Assembly: GCF_900110995.1 (NCBI RefSeq)
Contig: NZ_FOJF01000002.1
Span: 124,001 to 188,000 of the forward strand
DNA: 64,000 bases
Direction of reading: 5' to 3'
Source: Chitinophaga sp. YR573
GTDB taxonomy: Bacteria > Bacteroidota > Bacteroidia > Chitinophagales > Chitinophagaceae
The translations under genes were made by a program, and so were the position numbers. Shown piece by piece: positions 35,756 through 45,420 of the stretch (position 1 is its first letter; each line of letters opens with the position of its first letter). Below the pieces are notes generated by a model that worked only from the letters and a program-made list of their open reading frames with translations, did not search any database and was not told the DNA's origin.

Positions 35756-38700
35756 ATGCAAAAAAACGCTTTTTGTAACCGGTCCAACAATGCCATGTCC
35801 AGTAGTGGGTGGAATGGCAGCCGGTTTTCAGCCAAAATCTTGTTAGTAATGAAACTAACCACCTTCTTCCTGTTTATTGCATTAGTGGGGGTCAATGCAA
35901 AAGGGACATCGCAATCAGTCACGCTTTCAGGCAGGAATATCCCGCTTGAAAAAACATTTGCTACCATCCGTACACAAACGGGGTACCTTATTTTCTGTGA
36001 CCGTAACCTTCTTAAAGATGCGCAAGCAGTAACCGTGTCCGCAGCAGATATGCCGCTGAAAGAGTTCCTGGATATCATCTTCAGTAATCAATCCCTGCAA
36101 TACCTGATTCAGCAGCAAACGATCTTTGTGAGCAGGAAGTCATTGCCAGCTATCCTGGAAGAATTAAGACCTGTGCCAGTACAGGGACATGTTACTGACG
36201 GGCAGGGTGGTCCTTTAGAAGGCGCTACCATCAAACTGAAAGGTTCCACCACAAGGTCTGTCATCACAGACGGAAAAGGATACTTCAACATAACGCTGAA
36301 TGTAGGAGACGTACTCGTGATCTCTTATGTAGGATTTAAAACACAGGAGCTGAAGATTACTAACAGCACAGACCTGAACATTATGCTGCAGCCAGCTCCT
36401 ATTGCAATGGACGAAGTGACAGTGAATGTATCTACCGGTTATCAGACCATCTCTGCAGAAAGAGCTACCGGATCCTATGGTGTGGTAACTGCAAAAGAGT
36501 TGAAAGAAGTACCTTCTAATAACCTGATGGAACGTCTGGAAGGTAAAGTACCGGGTGTACGCTTTGATATCCGGAACAACTCTATACAAATCCGCAGCGT
36601 TAATACATTTACTAGCAACACGGCGCCTCTCATTGTTATAGATGGTTTTCCAATGATTGCAACCGGTGATGCGCAGAAGCTTACTTCCGTCCCTCTTTCT
36701 ACGATGGCCAACGGTGCAGTATTATCTACCTTCAACCCCGACGATATTGAACAGATCACATTCCTGAAAGATGCAGTCGCTACCTCCGTATGGGGTGCCA
36801 GAGGCGCTAACGGGGTTATTGTGATACAAACCAAGCATGGCAAAAAAGGAGCTCCTGTGATAAGCATTTCATCAACGGTGAGTATTTCTAAACCGGCTTC
36901 TCTCTCAAAGCTCAACTGGATGAGCAGTGCACAGTATGCCGACCTGGAAACAGAAATGGTGAACAAAGGTTTTTATACAGATCCGAAGGCCTCTCCTTAT
37001 TATAATCCACTGTATACGACTAATTCAAGTGATGTGGTAGAATGGTTGTTTAAAGTACAGAGAGGGACGGCGACGCAGGCTGAAGCCGATGCTGCTATTG
37101 CACAGATCTCTGCCCGCAGCAACTATTCTCAGATAGAAAAGTACCTGTTACAGACAGCCGTAACGCAGCAACATAACTTATCAGTATCCGGTGGTGGAGA
37201 GAATAATACTTATTATATCTCGGGTAACCTTAATAAAGATGTGCCTATTTACAGGAGTAACAAATCCCGGAATGTAATCCTGACTGCCAATTTCACTAAT
37301 GATCTGTTTAACGGAAGAGTGAAATTGAGAACAGGGTTTAATTATCAGTACGCAGCAAGCACAATCAACTTATCAGCACTGGATGCATTGACCAATTCCA
37401 GCACCTCACTGCGGCCTTACGATATGCTGGTGGATGCTGATGGTAACCACATACAAAGAAATATCAATTTTCGTCCTGAAGTAGCAGATAGTTTTGTGAA
37501 AAAGGGATATCTTCCTTTTACCTATAACGCTATTGATGAACTGAATTATTCCAATACAAAAACTGCTTCCAATCAGATCCGCCTGAATATGGGTGTGAAT
37601 ACTAAAATCACGAACTGGATGGACCTGGACTTGTCTGGTACTTACCAACGTAATATCAATAATTCATACACTATTAACGATGTGAATAGTTACACAGGCC
37701 GGATTTTTATAAACACGGCTACTACTATCTCTACAACTACAGGTAAGCCGGTATATAATATTCCTTATGGAGGGACTTATCTTTTATCTGATGCAAGTGC
37801 GTATGATTACAGTTTGCGTGGACAGCTGAACTTTTCACACAACCTTGCACCAGACCATCATATAAGCGGGTTGTTTGGAACAGAGATAAGGGAAACGTAC
37901 AATAAGTCTTATGGTAGTACACGGTATGGTTATGATCCGGATGCAAATAGCTTTGGTACTGTGAACCCTACTACACCGTATATGACTATGTTTGGCTATA
38001 CTACTACACTTGGTAATCCATTAACAGGTATAAGCGAACAAAGGAATCGTTACCTGTCGTATTACGGCAATGCGGCCTATGTGTATAAGAACCGCTATAA
38101 CTTAAGTGGTAGTGCCCGTTTTGATGATTATACACTGCTGGGTATTTCACGCAGTAAAAGAGCAAAACCTTTCTGGTCTGCCGGATTTAAATGGAATGTA
38201 CAACAGGAAGAGTTTATGCAGAGCTTTTCCTGGCTGAATGGTCTGGACGTACGTCTGACGTATGGGACAGGAGGTGCGGTTCCACTGGGGGGCTATAATA
38301 CGGCTGTTATATCACTGAATGCCACTGACCCTAATACACAGTTACCAATTGCTTCTATTACCAATCCTGCCAATCAGCAGCTGGGATGGGAGACTACACG
38401 CACGCTCAATGAAGGGATTGATCTGCGCACATTGAATAATCGTTTGATGATCAGTGCCGATGTTTACCAGAAAAAGAGCAGCGGTATACTGGCTATTCTC
38501 CCGTTCAATCCTACCTACGGATGGTCTTCCCTCAGTTATAATACCGGTAAAATGAAGAGCAGTGGCTATGAGTTTGGTATTACCGGGAAGTTGCTGGATA
38601 AAAAAGACTGGACTGTTACTTCTACTTTCAATTTCTCCTATAATAAAACGAAGGTTACAGATAACCGTTATAATACTGCTACCGCGGCTTCTCTTGTGCA

Positions 38701-39391
38701 GGGTGGTTTTACTGCGCTTAACAATTATCCTGTGGGCGCTACTTTTGTTTACAGATCTGCTGGTCTGGACCCTGCTACCGGTCAGACCCAGATCTATGAC
38801 AGAGATAAAAATATTATTAAGAGTACAACCAATCTTACTTCTGCATTTGATATCAATGACCTGAAATATGTAGGTGTGAAAATAGCGCCTTACCAGGGTG
38901 GATTCTTTAACACTTTTCGTTACAAGAACTTTGATCTGGGCGTGCAGATGACCTATTACCTGGGACATGTATTTTTAAAACCTGCGATCACAAATTATCC
39001 CACTTATACCGGTTTCTCAGGTACGTTAGGACGTCAGATTGATCTTGCATACAGATGGAAACAAACAGGTGATGAGGCATTTACGGATGTACCAGGACTT
39101 ACCAACGTTAATTCCAATAGTATCACACGTTACAGATTTTCGGATAAGCTGGTGAGAAGTGCTGATAATATACGCTTACAACAGATCTCTCTGGGATATC
39201 ATTTCCCTGCATCAATGCTTCCTAAAAGAGTGTTCAGGAGTTTATCTGTCAGTGGAAATGTCCGCAACCTCGGTATGATCTGGGTAAAAAACAAAGAGAA
39301 GCTGGACCCGGAATACCTCAATGCGAATTCCAACTATTACAGCATGCCTCCGGTAACCAGCTATTTATTTAACATCAACGCATCATTCTAA
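35756..39391 (+). CDS. STN-domain SusC/RagA-type TonB-linked transducer-transporter
   Basis: A 1211-residue SusC with an extra N-terminal signalling domain. ATG 35756 is preferred over GTG 35747, three codons upstream. After an N-terminal leader and signal segment (LTTFFLFIALVGVNAKG) comes an STN domain (about 55-125: RNIPLEKTFATIRTQTGYLIF, DMPLKEFLDIIF). A carboxypeptidase-like domain (VQGHVTDGQGGPLEGATI), the plug (LEGKVPGVRFDIRNNSIQIR, FLKDAVATSVWGARGANGV) and a long barrel follow. STN domains contact FecR proteins, so this receptor likely reports substrate binding to the adjacent FecR and ECF sigma factor while importing the ligand. Confidence 0.96.
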   Translation: MQKNAFCNRSNNAMSSSGWNGSRFSAKILLVMKLTTFFLFIALVGVNAKGTSQSVTLSGRNIPLEKTFATIRTQTGYLIFCDRNLLKDAQAVTVSAADMPLKEFLDIIFSNQSLQYLIQQQTIFVSRKSLPAILEELRPVPVQGHVTDGQGGPLEGATIKLKGSTTRSVITDGKGYFNITLNVGDVLVISYVGFKTQELKITNSTDLNIMLQPAPIAMDEVTVNVSTGYQTISAERATGSYGVVTAKELKEVPSNNLMERLEGKVPGVRFDIRNNSIQIRSVNTFTSNTAPLIVIDGFPMIATGDAQKLTSVPLSTMANGAVLSTFNPDDIEQITFLKDAVATSVWGARGANGVIVIQTKHGKKGAPVISISSTVSISKPASLSKLNWMSSAQYADLETEMVNKGFYTDPKASPYYNPLYTTNSSDVVEWLFKVQRGTATQAEADAAIAQISARSNYSQIEKYLLQTAVTQQHNLSVSGGGENNTYYISGNLNKDVPIYRSNKSRNVILTANFTNDLFNGRVKLRTGFNYQYAASTINLSALDALTNSSTSLRPYDMLVDADGNHIQRNINFRPEVADSFVKKGYLPFTYNAIDELNYSNTKTASNQIRLNMGVNTKITNWMDLDLSGTYQRNINNSYTINDVNSYTGRIFINTATTISTTTGKPVYNIPYGGTYLLSDASAYDYSLRGQLNFSHNLAPDHHISGLFGTEIRETYNKSYGSTRYGYDPDANSFGTVNPTTPYMTMFGYTTTLGNPLTGISEQRNRYLSYYGNAAYVYKNRYNLSGSARFDDYTLLGISRSKRAKPFWSAGFKWNVQQEEFMQSFSWLNGLDVRLTYGTGGAVPLGGYNTAVISLNATDPNTQLPIASITNPANQQLGWETTRTLNEGIDLRTLNNRLMISADVYQKKSSGILAILPFNPTYGWSSLSYNTGKMKSSGYEFGITGKLLDKKDWTVTSTFNFSYNKTKVTDNRYNTATAASLVQGGFTALNNYPVGATFVYRSAGLDPATGQTQIYDRDKNIIKSTTNLTSAFDINDLKYVGVKIAPYQGGFFNTFRYKNFDLGVQMTYYLGHVFLKPAITNYPTYTGFSGTLGRQIDLAYRWKQTGDEAFTDVPGLTNVNSNSITRYRFSDKLVRSADNIRLQQISLGYHFPASMLPKRVFRSLSVSGNVRNLGMIWVKNKEKLDPEYLNANSNYYSMPPVTSYLFNINASF

Positions 39392-40746
39392 TGAAAAGAG
39401 CAATATATTTTTTGATGGTGATCGTGTTAACAACAGGTTGCCGTAAATATGTAGAAGTAGATCAGATAGGGAACCGTGTGTTAAAGTACACAAAAGATTA
39501 TCGTGCATTGCTTGATAATTCTTCCGTACTCGAGGGCGGATTTGGTTTGCCTGTTTATTCCAATGATGATACCCGTTTCATCGATACGACGAAGCAGATA
39601 GCCATGATCGATATTAACAGGAATGCGTATTCCTGGCAGGCTCAGTATTGGTCAGATACACAAGGGGATGGAGACTGGGAAAGATTGTACAAATCCATTT
39701 ATGTATGTAATGAAGCAATAGAAGGGGTGATGACAAGTGAAAGTGGCACGGATGCATTAAAGAAACAGTTATACGCGGAAGCTTTAGTACATCGTGCATA
39801 TGCTTACTGGTGCCTGGTGAATATCTATGCTAAACAATATGACAGCACCACTGCTGCTTCAGATCTGGGTGTACCGTTATTACTCACTCCGGATTTGTTC
39901 GCGAGTCTCAAACGGGCCTCAGTTGCTACTGTGTATAATCAGATCATTACAGACCTGTTAGCTTCGGCAGATGATCTGCCATCCTTGCCGGATTATAATA
40001 CCCGTCCGTCTAAAGCCGGGGTATACGCATTACTGGCCAGGACTTACCTGTGCAAACGTGATTTTTCCAATGCCCGTACCTATGCAGATATGGCGCTGTC
40101 TTTACAAAGTGGTTTGCTGGACCTGCCCACCTATGTAGGGAATACGGCTGCTATCCCTTACCGGATAGCAGATCCGGAAGTGATCTTTTCCAAGATCAAT
40201 AATGGAAATTATACAGGGATACAGCTGGATACTGCTCTGCTAAGTCTCTTAGGCACAAAAGATGCCCGCTATACTTTGTTTGTAAAACCAGGAGGCAATT
40301 TTTCTCCGACATTTGTCGGTTATGGTTACTGGAGATACAGGTACAGCAAAGAAGGCATTTACTTCTGCCAGGGACCTTCTGTGCCTGAAATGATGCTGGT
40401 GAAAGCGGAATGTGCAGCGCGTGCAAATGATGCAACTACAGCGATTGGTATACTGAATACCCTCAGACAGAAACGTTTCGCAGCGGCTGATTATACAGAC
40501 CTTACTGTAAGCACAGCTTCTGATGCACTGCTAAGTGTAGTCGCAGAAAGAAGACGTGAGTTTTTTGGTACAGGACTAAGATGGTTTGATCAGAAGAGAT
40601 ATAATAAAGATGTTGCGTTACAGGTAACGGTTACCCGCACACTGAATCACCAGGACTATACATTAGAACCCAATAGTAACAGGTATGTGTTCCCGATAGG
40701 GACGAAGTATATCCTGTTAAACCCGGAGATAGAACAAAATCCTTAA
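39391..40746 (+). CDS. SusD/RagB-family lipoprotein
   Basis: A 451-residue partner of the STN-SusC, sharing one base (TAATG) with its stop. The lipobox is VLTTGC (Cys17). Conserved blocks are LYAEALVHRAYAYWCLVNIYAKQY, RPSKAGVYALLARTYLCKRDFSNA, PEMMLVKAECAARAND and VVAERRREFFGTGLRWFDQKRY. It is shorter than most SusD proteins. The peptidase and thioredoxin genes downstream suggest a peptide rather than a glycan ligand, which is an inference. Confidence 0.94.
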   Translation: MKRAIYFLMVIVLTTGCRKYVEVDQIGNRVLKYTKDYRALLDNSSVLEGGFGLPVYSNDDTRFIDTTKQIAMIDINRNAYSWQAQYWSDTQGDGDWERLYKSIYVCNEAIEGVMTSESGTDALKKQLYAEALVHRAYAYWCLVNIYAKQYDSTTAASDLGVPLLLTPDLFASLKRASVATVYNQIITDLLASADDLPSLPDYNTRPSKAGVYALLARTYLCKRDFSNARTYADMALSLQSGLLDLPTYVGNTAAIPYRIADPEVIFSKINNGNYTGIQLDTALLSLLGTKDARYTLFVKPGGNFSPTFVGYGYWRYRYSKEGIYFCQGPSVPEMMLVKAECAARANDATTAIGILNTLRQKRFAAADYTDLTVSTASDALLSVVAERRREFFGTGLRWFDQKRYNKDVALQVTVTRTLNHQDYTLEPNSNRYVFPIGTKYILLNPEIEQNP

Positions 40747-40762
40747 CCAACCATAACAAAGA

Positions 40763-40792
40763 TACCGGAAGGCATTTTAAATGCCTCCGGTA
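40763..40792 (+). terminator. Hairpin between SusD and the TlpA-like gene
   Basis: Arms TACCGGAAGGCATTT (40763-40777) and AAATGCCTCCGGTA (40779-40792) pair with a single bulged A, followed by CTCTTT. It could be a weak terminator or attenuator lowering expression of the thioredoxin-peptidase pair relative to SusCD. Confidence 0.55.
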
Positions 40793-40813
40793 CTCTCTTT
40801 AAAAACAATTACA

Positions 40814-42748
40814 ATGAAGCATACATGGATCAGTATACTGGCTATACTGCTTGGCCTAAGCCATGCGGTATACAGCCAGGCAGACAGCAGCAGCCGGTTA
40901 AAAGAATTTGGTATTCCGGTGGCAGGAGATACAATGCATATTCACTATGTTAAGACAGGAGGCCCGTTAGAACAGAAAGATAATATTTCTGCCCTGGTGT
41001 ATATGTTCAATGACTATAAATGGGTAGTAGATGATATTGTATTGAAAGATGGTATAGGCGCCTATAAATTACCGGAGAATTGTGCGTTTGTTGCCTTATT
41101 GTTTTATACAGGAGAGAATGGGAATGTGACAGCATCTGATAATAACAATGATTATGGTTATGTTGCCACTACCGTAAGTAAAGACGGGAAATATGTACCG
41201 GGTGGACAACTTGCATGGGGTATTTTCCGTAAACCATCTTTTGGTAAAGCCCCTCGTTACTTTGATAAATTTGAGATCAGTAATGATGCTTTGGAAATGT
41301 GGGTAAGAAAAGAAATGAAAGATTTCCTGCCTAATATGCCTAAATATTTCGATAGCTACCTGGCTATGTTGAAATTACAGACAGGGGATGAGTACCCGGA
41401 GAAAGCACAACGTAGCATGGAACGACTTTCTAAAGATCCCTCTCTGAAGGAAGAAAATTATATGACTTTCCGGGAAGTATATCGTTCTCAGTTCAAAGAT
41501 GAACATAAAGCAGATTCCATAAAGAATATTATTCTGGAGAAATTCCCTCATGGGCAGACAGCCAGACTCGCACATTATTTCGAAGCATATAACATGCCCC
41601 TGGATGAAAAGAAACTGACTGCACTGGAAAACTTCCTGCACAATTTTCCTATTAAAGATGCAGATGGAAAACAGGCATTCATTTATTACAATGTTTACAG
41701 GGAATTAGGTGCTGCTTATTTTGCATCTAAACAGAATGATAAGTTATTCGCGCTGATACCAGATATGAATTTTGCTACGCTGAATGAAAATTATCGCTCG
41801 GATATTGTTGGCCTCTTCGTTGTTAACAGATTACCGGTAGAGAAGCTCTATCCTGTTGCCAGGGCACTGATGGATGCCATGATAAAGAAAAGAAATGACT
41901 TATCCTATATAGAAGACGTACGTTATACCCCCCTACAGGCCGATGAAATAGCGGGTGTGCAGATGGACAATAAATTATCAATTCATATCCGCCTGCTCAC
42001 TAAAATGGGTAAGTACACAGAGGCTTTGCCTTACCTGGATTTGCTGACGGAAAAAGGCAGGTATACAGACGCCACCCTGAATGAAGCACGTATTACTATC
42101 CTGGAAAATACAGGTGGTAAAAAGATGGTCCTTTCAATGCTGGAAATGGGTATCAGAGCTAATGCGGCTACACCAGCTATGATCAGCAAATTGAAAGAAT
42201 TGCATGGTGATAGTACCAATTTCGATGCTTACCTGGAATCACTGAAAGCAGCAGATGATGTGAAAAGAACAAAAGATGAGCTGAAAGCGAAACTAATCAG
42301 AGAGAAGTTTACTGCGTTTAAACTGGAAAATATGACCGGGAAGACTGTCAGCTCTGCAGACTGGAAAGATAAGATCGTTGTGATCGACTTCTGGGCTACC
42401 TGGTGTTTTCCCTGCAAGATGGCCTTTCCGGGAATGCAGCTGGCGGTAGACAAATATGCGAAAGACCCGTCTGTGGGGTTCTATTTTATAGCCACCATGG
42501 AAAGATCCAGGACTTACAAGGAAGATATTAAAAAGTATATACAGTCATCCGGTTATCGTTTTGAAGTATTATACGATGAGCATGTATTTAAAAGTCTGAC
42601 CCCGTTTTTTCAGTCATCCGGCATACCAAGAAAGATCATTGTAAAGAATGGATATATCCGATACACCTCTGAAGGATATGAGGGTAGCCCCAGCAAACTG
42701 GCAGATGAAATATCTTATGTTATTGAGATCTTAAAAGCAGAGAAGTAA
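40814..42748 (+). CDS. TlpA/ResA-like thioredoxin-domain protein
   Basis: A 644-residue exported protein from ATG 40814 with a signal peptide (HTWISILAILLGLSHAVYSQ). An upstream in-frame ATG at 40781 falls in the hairpin and is unlikely. The long N-terminal region (about 25-490) has no named domain that I recognise and is helix-rich from about residue 200. The last about 150 residues form a thioredoxin fold with VVIDFWATWCFPCKMAFPG, placing the redox pair at C531 and C534. TlpA-like proteins reduce or isomerise periplasmic disulphides. It overlaps the peptidase gene by one base, which suggests that disulphide handling is linked to proteolysis of the imported substrate. Confidence 0.85.
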   Translation: MKHTWISILAILLGLSHAVYSQADSSSRLKEFGIPVAGDTMHIHYVKTGGPLEQKDNISALVYMFNDYKWVVDDIVLKDGIGAYKLPENCAFVALLFYTGENGNVTASDNNNDYGYVATTVSKDGKYVPGGQLAWGIFRKPSFGKAPRYFDKFEISNDALEMWVRKEMKDFLPNMPKYFDSYLAMLKLQTGDEYPEKAQRSMERLSKDPSLKEENYMTFREVYRSQFKDEHKADSIKNIILEKFPHGQTARLAHYFEAYNMPLDEKKLTALENFLHNFPIKDADGKQAFIYYNVYRELGAAYFASKQNDKLFALIPDMNFATLNENYRSDIVGLFVVNRLPVEKLYPVARALMDAMIKKRNDLSYIEDVRYTPLQADEIAGVQMDNKLSIHIRLLTKMGKYTEALPYLDLLTEKGRYTDATLNEARITILENTGGKKMVLSMLEMGIRANAATPAMISKLKELHGDSTNFDAYLESLKAADDVKRTKDELKAKLIREKFTAFKLENMTGKTVSSADWKDKIVVIDFWATWCFPCKMAFPGMQLAVDKYAKDPSVGFYFIATMERSRTYKEDIKKYIQSSGYRFEVLYDEHVFKSLTPFFQSSGIPRKIIVKNGYIRYTSEGYEGSPSKLADEISYVIEILKAEK

Positions 42749-45333
42749 TGAAGAATCTTTTTTCAGGAGTGACGAAATACCTTTTTACAGGAGTGATGAT
42801 AGGATGTACTTTACCAGTGTTTTCCCAAAAGAAAACACTGGATACATCCGCTTATGAACAATGGCGATATTTAGCAGTCCCCTCCATCTCATACGACGGC
42901 GAATGGGTAATGTACCATTATCCGGAAGGGGATACGAAGTATTTGAAGAACACACATAACGGGAAGGAGATACAGCTGGATAATATTGGAGGAGCTGATT
43001 TCTTCGATTATGGCAAATGGCTGAAGTACACCACAAAAAAGGATTCAATGATCCTGATGCGGTTAAATGATGGGAAGAGAATTGTGTGGGATAAGTCTTC
43101 TTATATCAATTGTGGTACTGCATCTCCCAATGTTATCTATGGTAACAACAAACTGGTAATCTGGAATGTAGAAACAAATGATAGTACGATCATTGAACAT
43201 CAGGGAAAATACACCCTGTATGCCCAATCTATCATTTATATACGGAATAAAAAGTTACTGGCCGGCCCCTTGAAAGGTAAACAGAATGTATTATTCACAG
43301 GTGATATAACAGATTATTCTTTTGATCCTGAAAAGGAGACAGGTACTTTTTTATCAGATAATAGATTATATACTTTTTCTGTAAAGAAAGGTGTTCCTCA
43401 GCAGATACTGAACTTTAATGAAATTGAAGCGCCTGCCGGTTATCGTATAGACGCCCGCGCATATGAGATTACAGGTGAAACGAAAGCGTTCCTGCCGGAT
43501 CTCATTCCTTTACACCGTGTTGAACCTAAGGCAGCAGGAAGGCCTGCTAATACAGGATTTGACCTGGAGCTATGGACATGGAACGAGCCGGTAACACAAC
43601 GAAAACAACGCAGAGGTGTATATAATAAAACCGCATTGGACGAGCCGGCATTTATCTACCATATTGATACAAAGAAATGGGTAGAGGTAAGAGTAGAGAA
43701 CACAAGTGGATTTTTGCTGACGCCAGATGCTGATAATTATAACTACGTTTTACAAACAGACCCTAAGCCTTATGTTTATACGGTAGACTGGCGCTACAAT
43801 AACAACGATGATATTTACATGGTGAATGTTCATACAGGAGCGCGTACACTTATTGCTAAGGATTGTTATGCGAATCCACAATGGAGCCCTGATGGTAAAT
43901 ATGCGGTGATCTATAATGCTGTACAAAAGGAATGGCAGGTGCTGGATACAGCTACCCGTCAGTTCGTTAATATCTCAGATCAGATTGGTTATCCTGTACA
44001 TGAGGAAGATTTTGATATGCCTAAACCAGCACCTGCGTACGGCCTTGCCGGATGGGCGGAAGGTGGCAGCAGCGTGGTGATGTACGACCGTTATGATCTG
44101 TGGGTAATAGACCTTAGCGGTAAGAAGAAAGCTTATTCTGTTACCAATGGTTATGGCAGACAGCATGGTATAAGGTTCCGTTTGTTATCGGCTGAATATA
44201 ATGAACACCTGGATATCACGAAACCACTACTGTTCCGCAGCTTTAATGAGCATACCAAAGCAAAAGGAGTATACCGGCTGGCAAACCATAAGGTGGAAGC
44301 ACTGGTAGATAACCCTGCTTATTCTGTGAAAGTGGTAGCGATGGCAGGAGATGGAAAGTCGTGTGTTTTTACGAAGGAGAATTATAATACCTATGCAGAC
44401 CTTTGGTGGGGAAGCAGTGATTTTACCCGGCAACAGCGGCTGACAGATATTAATCCTCAGCAAAAGGATTATAATTGGGGATCTGCAAAAGTGGTACAAT
44501 GGAAGAATTATGAAGGCAAGGAGAATCAGGGGGTGTTGTATTTACCTGAGAATTATGATTCCACGAAGAAGTACCCGATGATCGTGGACTTTTATGAAAC
44601 ACATACAGAAGAATTGCATGAATATTTTACACCTATGTACAGTACCTGTACGATCAATATTCCTACTTATGTGAGCAACGGATATGTTGTATTCCGCCCT
44701 GATGTACATTTTACTGTAGGAGAACCGGGTGAAAGTGCTTATAACGCTGTTGTCAGCGGTACTTCGGCCATGATAGAAAGAGGGATAGCAGATAAGGCGC
44801 ATATTGGTTTGCAGGGGCATAGCTTCTCTGGTTATGAAGTAGCTTACCTTGTAACGCGTACGAATATATTTAAATGTGCTAACCCGGGTGCCGCGGTGGC
44901 AAACCTTACCTATAACTATTCTGCTATCAGGGGTAACGGAGCCCCCTGCCTGTTTAAATACGAAGTAGAGCAGGGACGTATAGGTAAGAATCTATGGGAA
45001 GGTAAAGACCTGTACCTTAAAAACTCTCCCATCTTTAATGCAGATAAGATCCAGACACCTTTGCTGATTTTCCATAATGATAAAGATGGTGCAGTAGCAT
45101 TTACCCAGGGATTAGATCTTTTCATGGCTATGCGCAGACTTGCAAAGCCTGCCTGGTTGCTGAATTATAAAGGAGAAGGGCATACGCTGGATGGATTGCC
45201 TGCACAGAAAGACTGGACTCTCCGTATGGGACAATTCTTTGACCATTACCTAAAAGATAAACCTATACCTAAGTGGATGAAAGAAGGAATTAGTGTGGAT
45301 GAACGGAATGCTGATCAGAAATATGATTATTGA
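42748..45333 (+). CDS. S9-family (prolyl oligopeptidase-like) exported serine peptidase
   Basis: An 861-residue protein with an N-terminal signal segment (TGVMIGCTLPVFSQ). The N-terminal about 600 residues look like a beta-propeller with repeated strand pairs (SYDGEWVMYHY, WSPDGKYAVIYN). The C-terminal about 230 residues are an alpha/beta hydrolase: nucleophile S692 in GLQGHSFSGYE, aspartate candidate in LIFHNDKDGAV and histidine in KGEGHTLDG. Members cleave short peptides after proline or other residues. Together with SusCD and the TlpA-like protein it is the evidence that this island targets peptides or proteins. It shares its start with the upstream stop (TAATG). Confidence 0.9.
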   Translation: MKNLFSGVTKYLFTGVMIGCTLPVFSQKKTLDTSAYEQWRYLAVPSISYDGEWVMYHYPEGDTKYLKNTHNGKEIQLDNIGGADFFDYGKWLKYTTKKDSMILMRLNDGKRIVWDKSSYINCGTASPNVIYGNNKLVIWNVETNDSTIIEHQGKYTLYAQSIIYIRNKKLLAGPLKGKQNVLFTGDITDYSFDPEKETGTFLSDNRLYTFSVKKGVPQQILNFNEIEAPAGYRIDARAYEITGETKAFLPDLIPLHRVEPKAAGRPANTGFDLELWTWNEPVTQRKQRRGVYNKTALDEPAFIYHIDTKKWVEVRVENTSGFLLTPDADNYNYVLQTDPKPYVYTVDWRYNNNDDIYMVNVHTGARTLIAKDCYANPQWSPDGKYAVIYNAVQKEWQVLDTATRQFVNISDQIGYPVHEEDFDMPKPAPAYGLAGWAEGGSSVVMYDRYDLWVIDLSGKKKAYSVTNGYGRQHGIRFRLLSAEYNEHLDITKPLLFRSFNEHTKAKGVYRLANHKVEALVDNPAYSVKVVAMAGDGKSCVFTKENYNTYADLWWGSSDFTRQQRLTDINPQQKDYNWGSAKVVQWKNYEGKENQGVLYLPENYDSTKKYPMIVDFYETHTEELHEYFTPMYSTCTINIPTYVSNGYVVFRPDVHFTVGEPGESAYNAVVSGTSAMIERGIADKAHIGLQGHSFSGYEVAYLVTRTNIFKCANPGAAVANLTYNYSAIRGNGAPCLFKYEVEQGRIGKNLWEGKDLYLKNSPIFNADKIQTPLLIFHNDKDGAVAFTQGLDLFMAMRRLAKPAWLLNYKGEGHTLDGLPAQKDWTLRMGQFFDHYLKDKPIPKWMKEGISVDERNADQKYDY

Positions 45334-45391
45334 GTGTGCCATATCCTATGCCAGAAGTCTGTCCTAACCGGTGATGGATGACCTATGAAAG

Positions 45392-45414
45392 AGGCTGCCC
45401 ATTGCGGGCAGCCT
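45392..45414. terminator. Bidirectional terminator between the S9 peptidase and thrC-like genes
   Basis: Nine-bp perfect stem AGGCTGCCC/GGGCAGCCT with a five-base loop in an 87-base gap between convergent genes. The plus strand continues TAACTTTT. Confidence 0.8.
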
Positions 45415-45420
45415 TAACTT

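Noticed and set aside
42748..45333. Dipeptidyl peptidase IV, same family as the gene at 30060
   Set aside because: The longer propeller region and GHSFSG nucleophile context differ from the GWSFGG context of the S9B enzyme, so only the broader S9 family is assigned.
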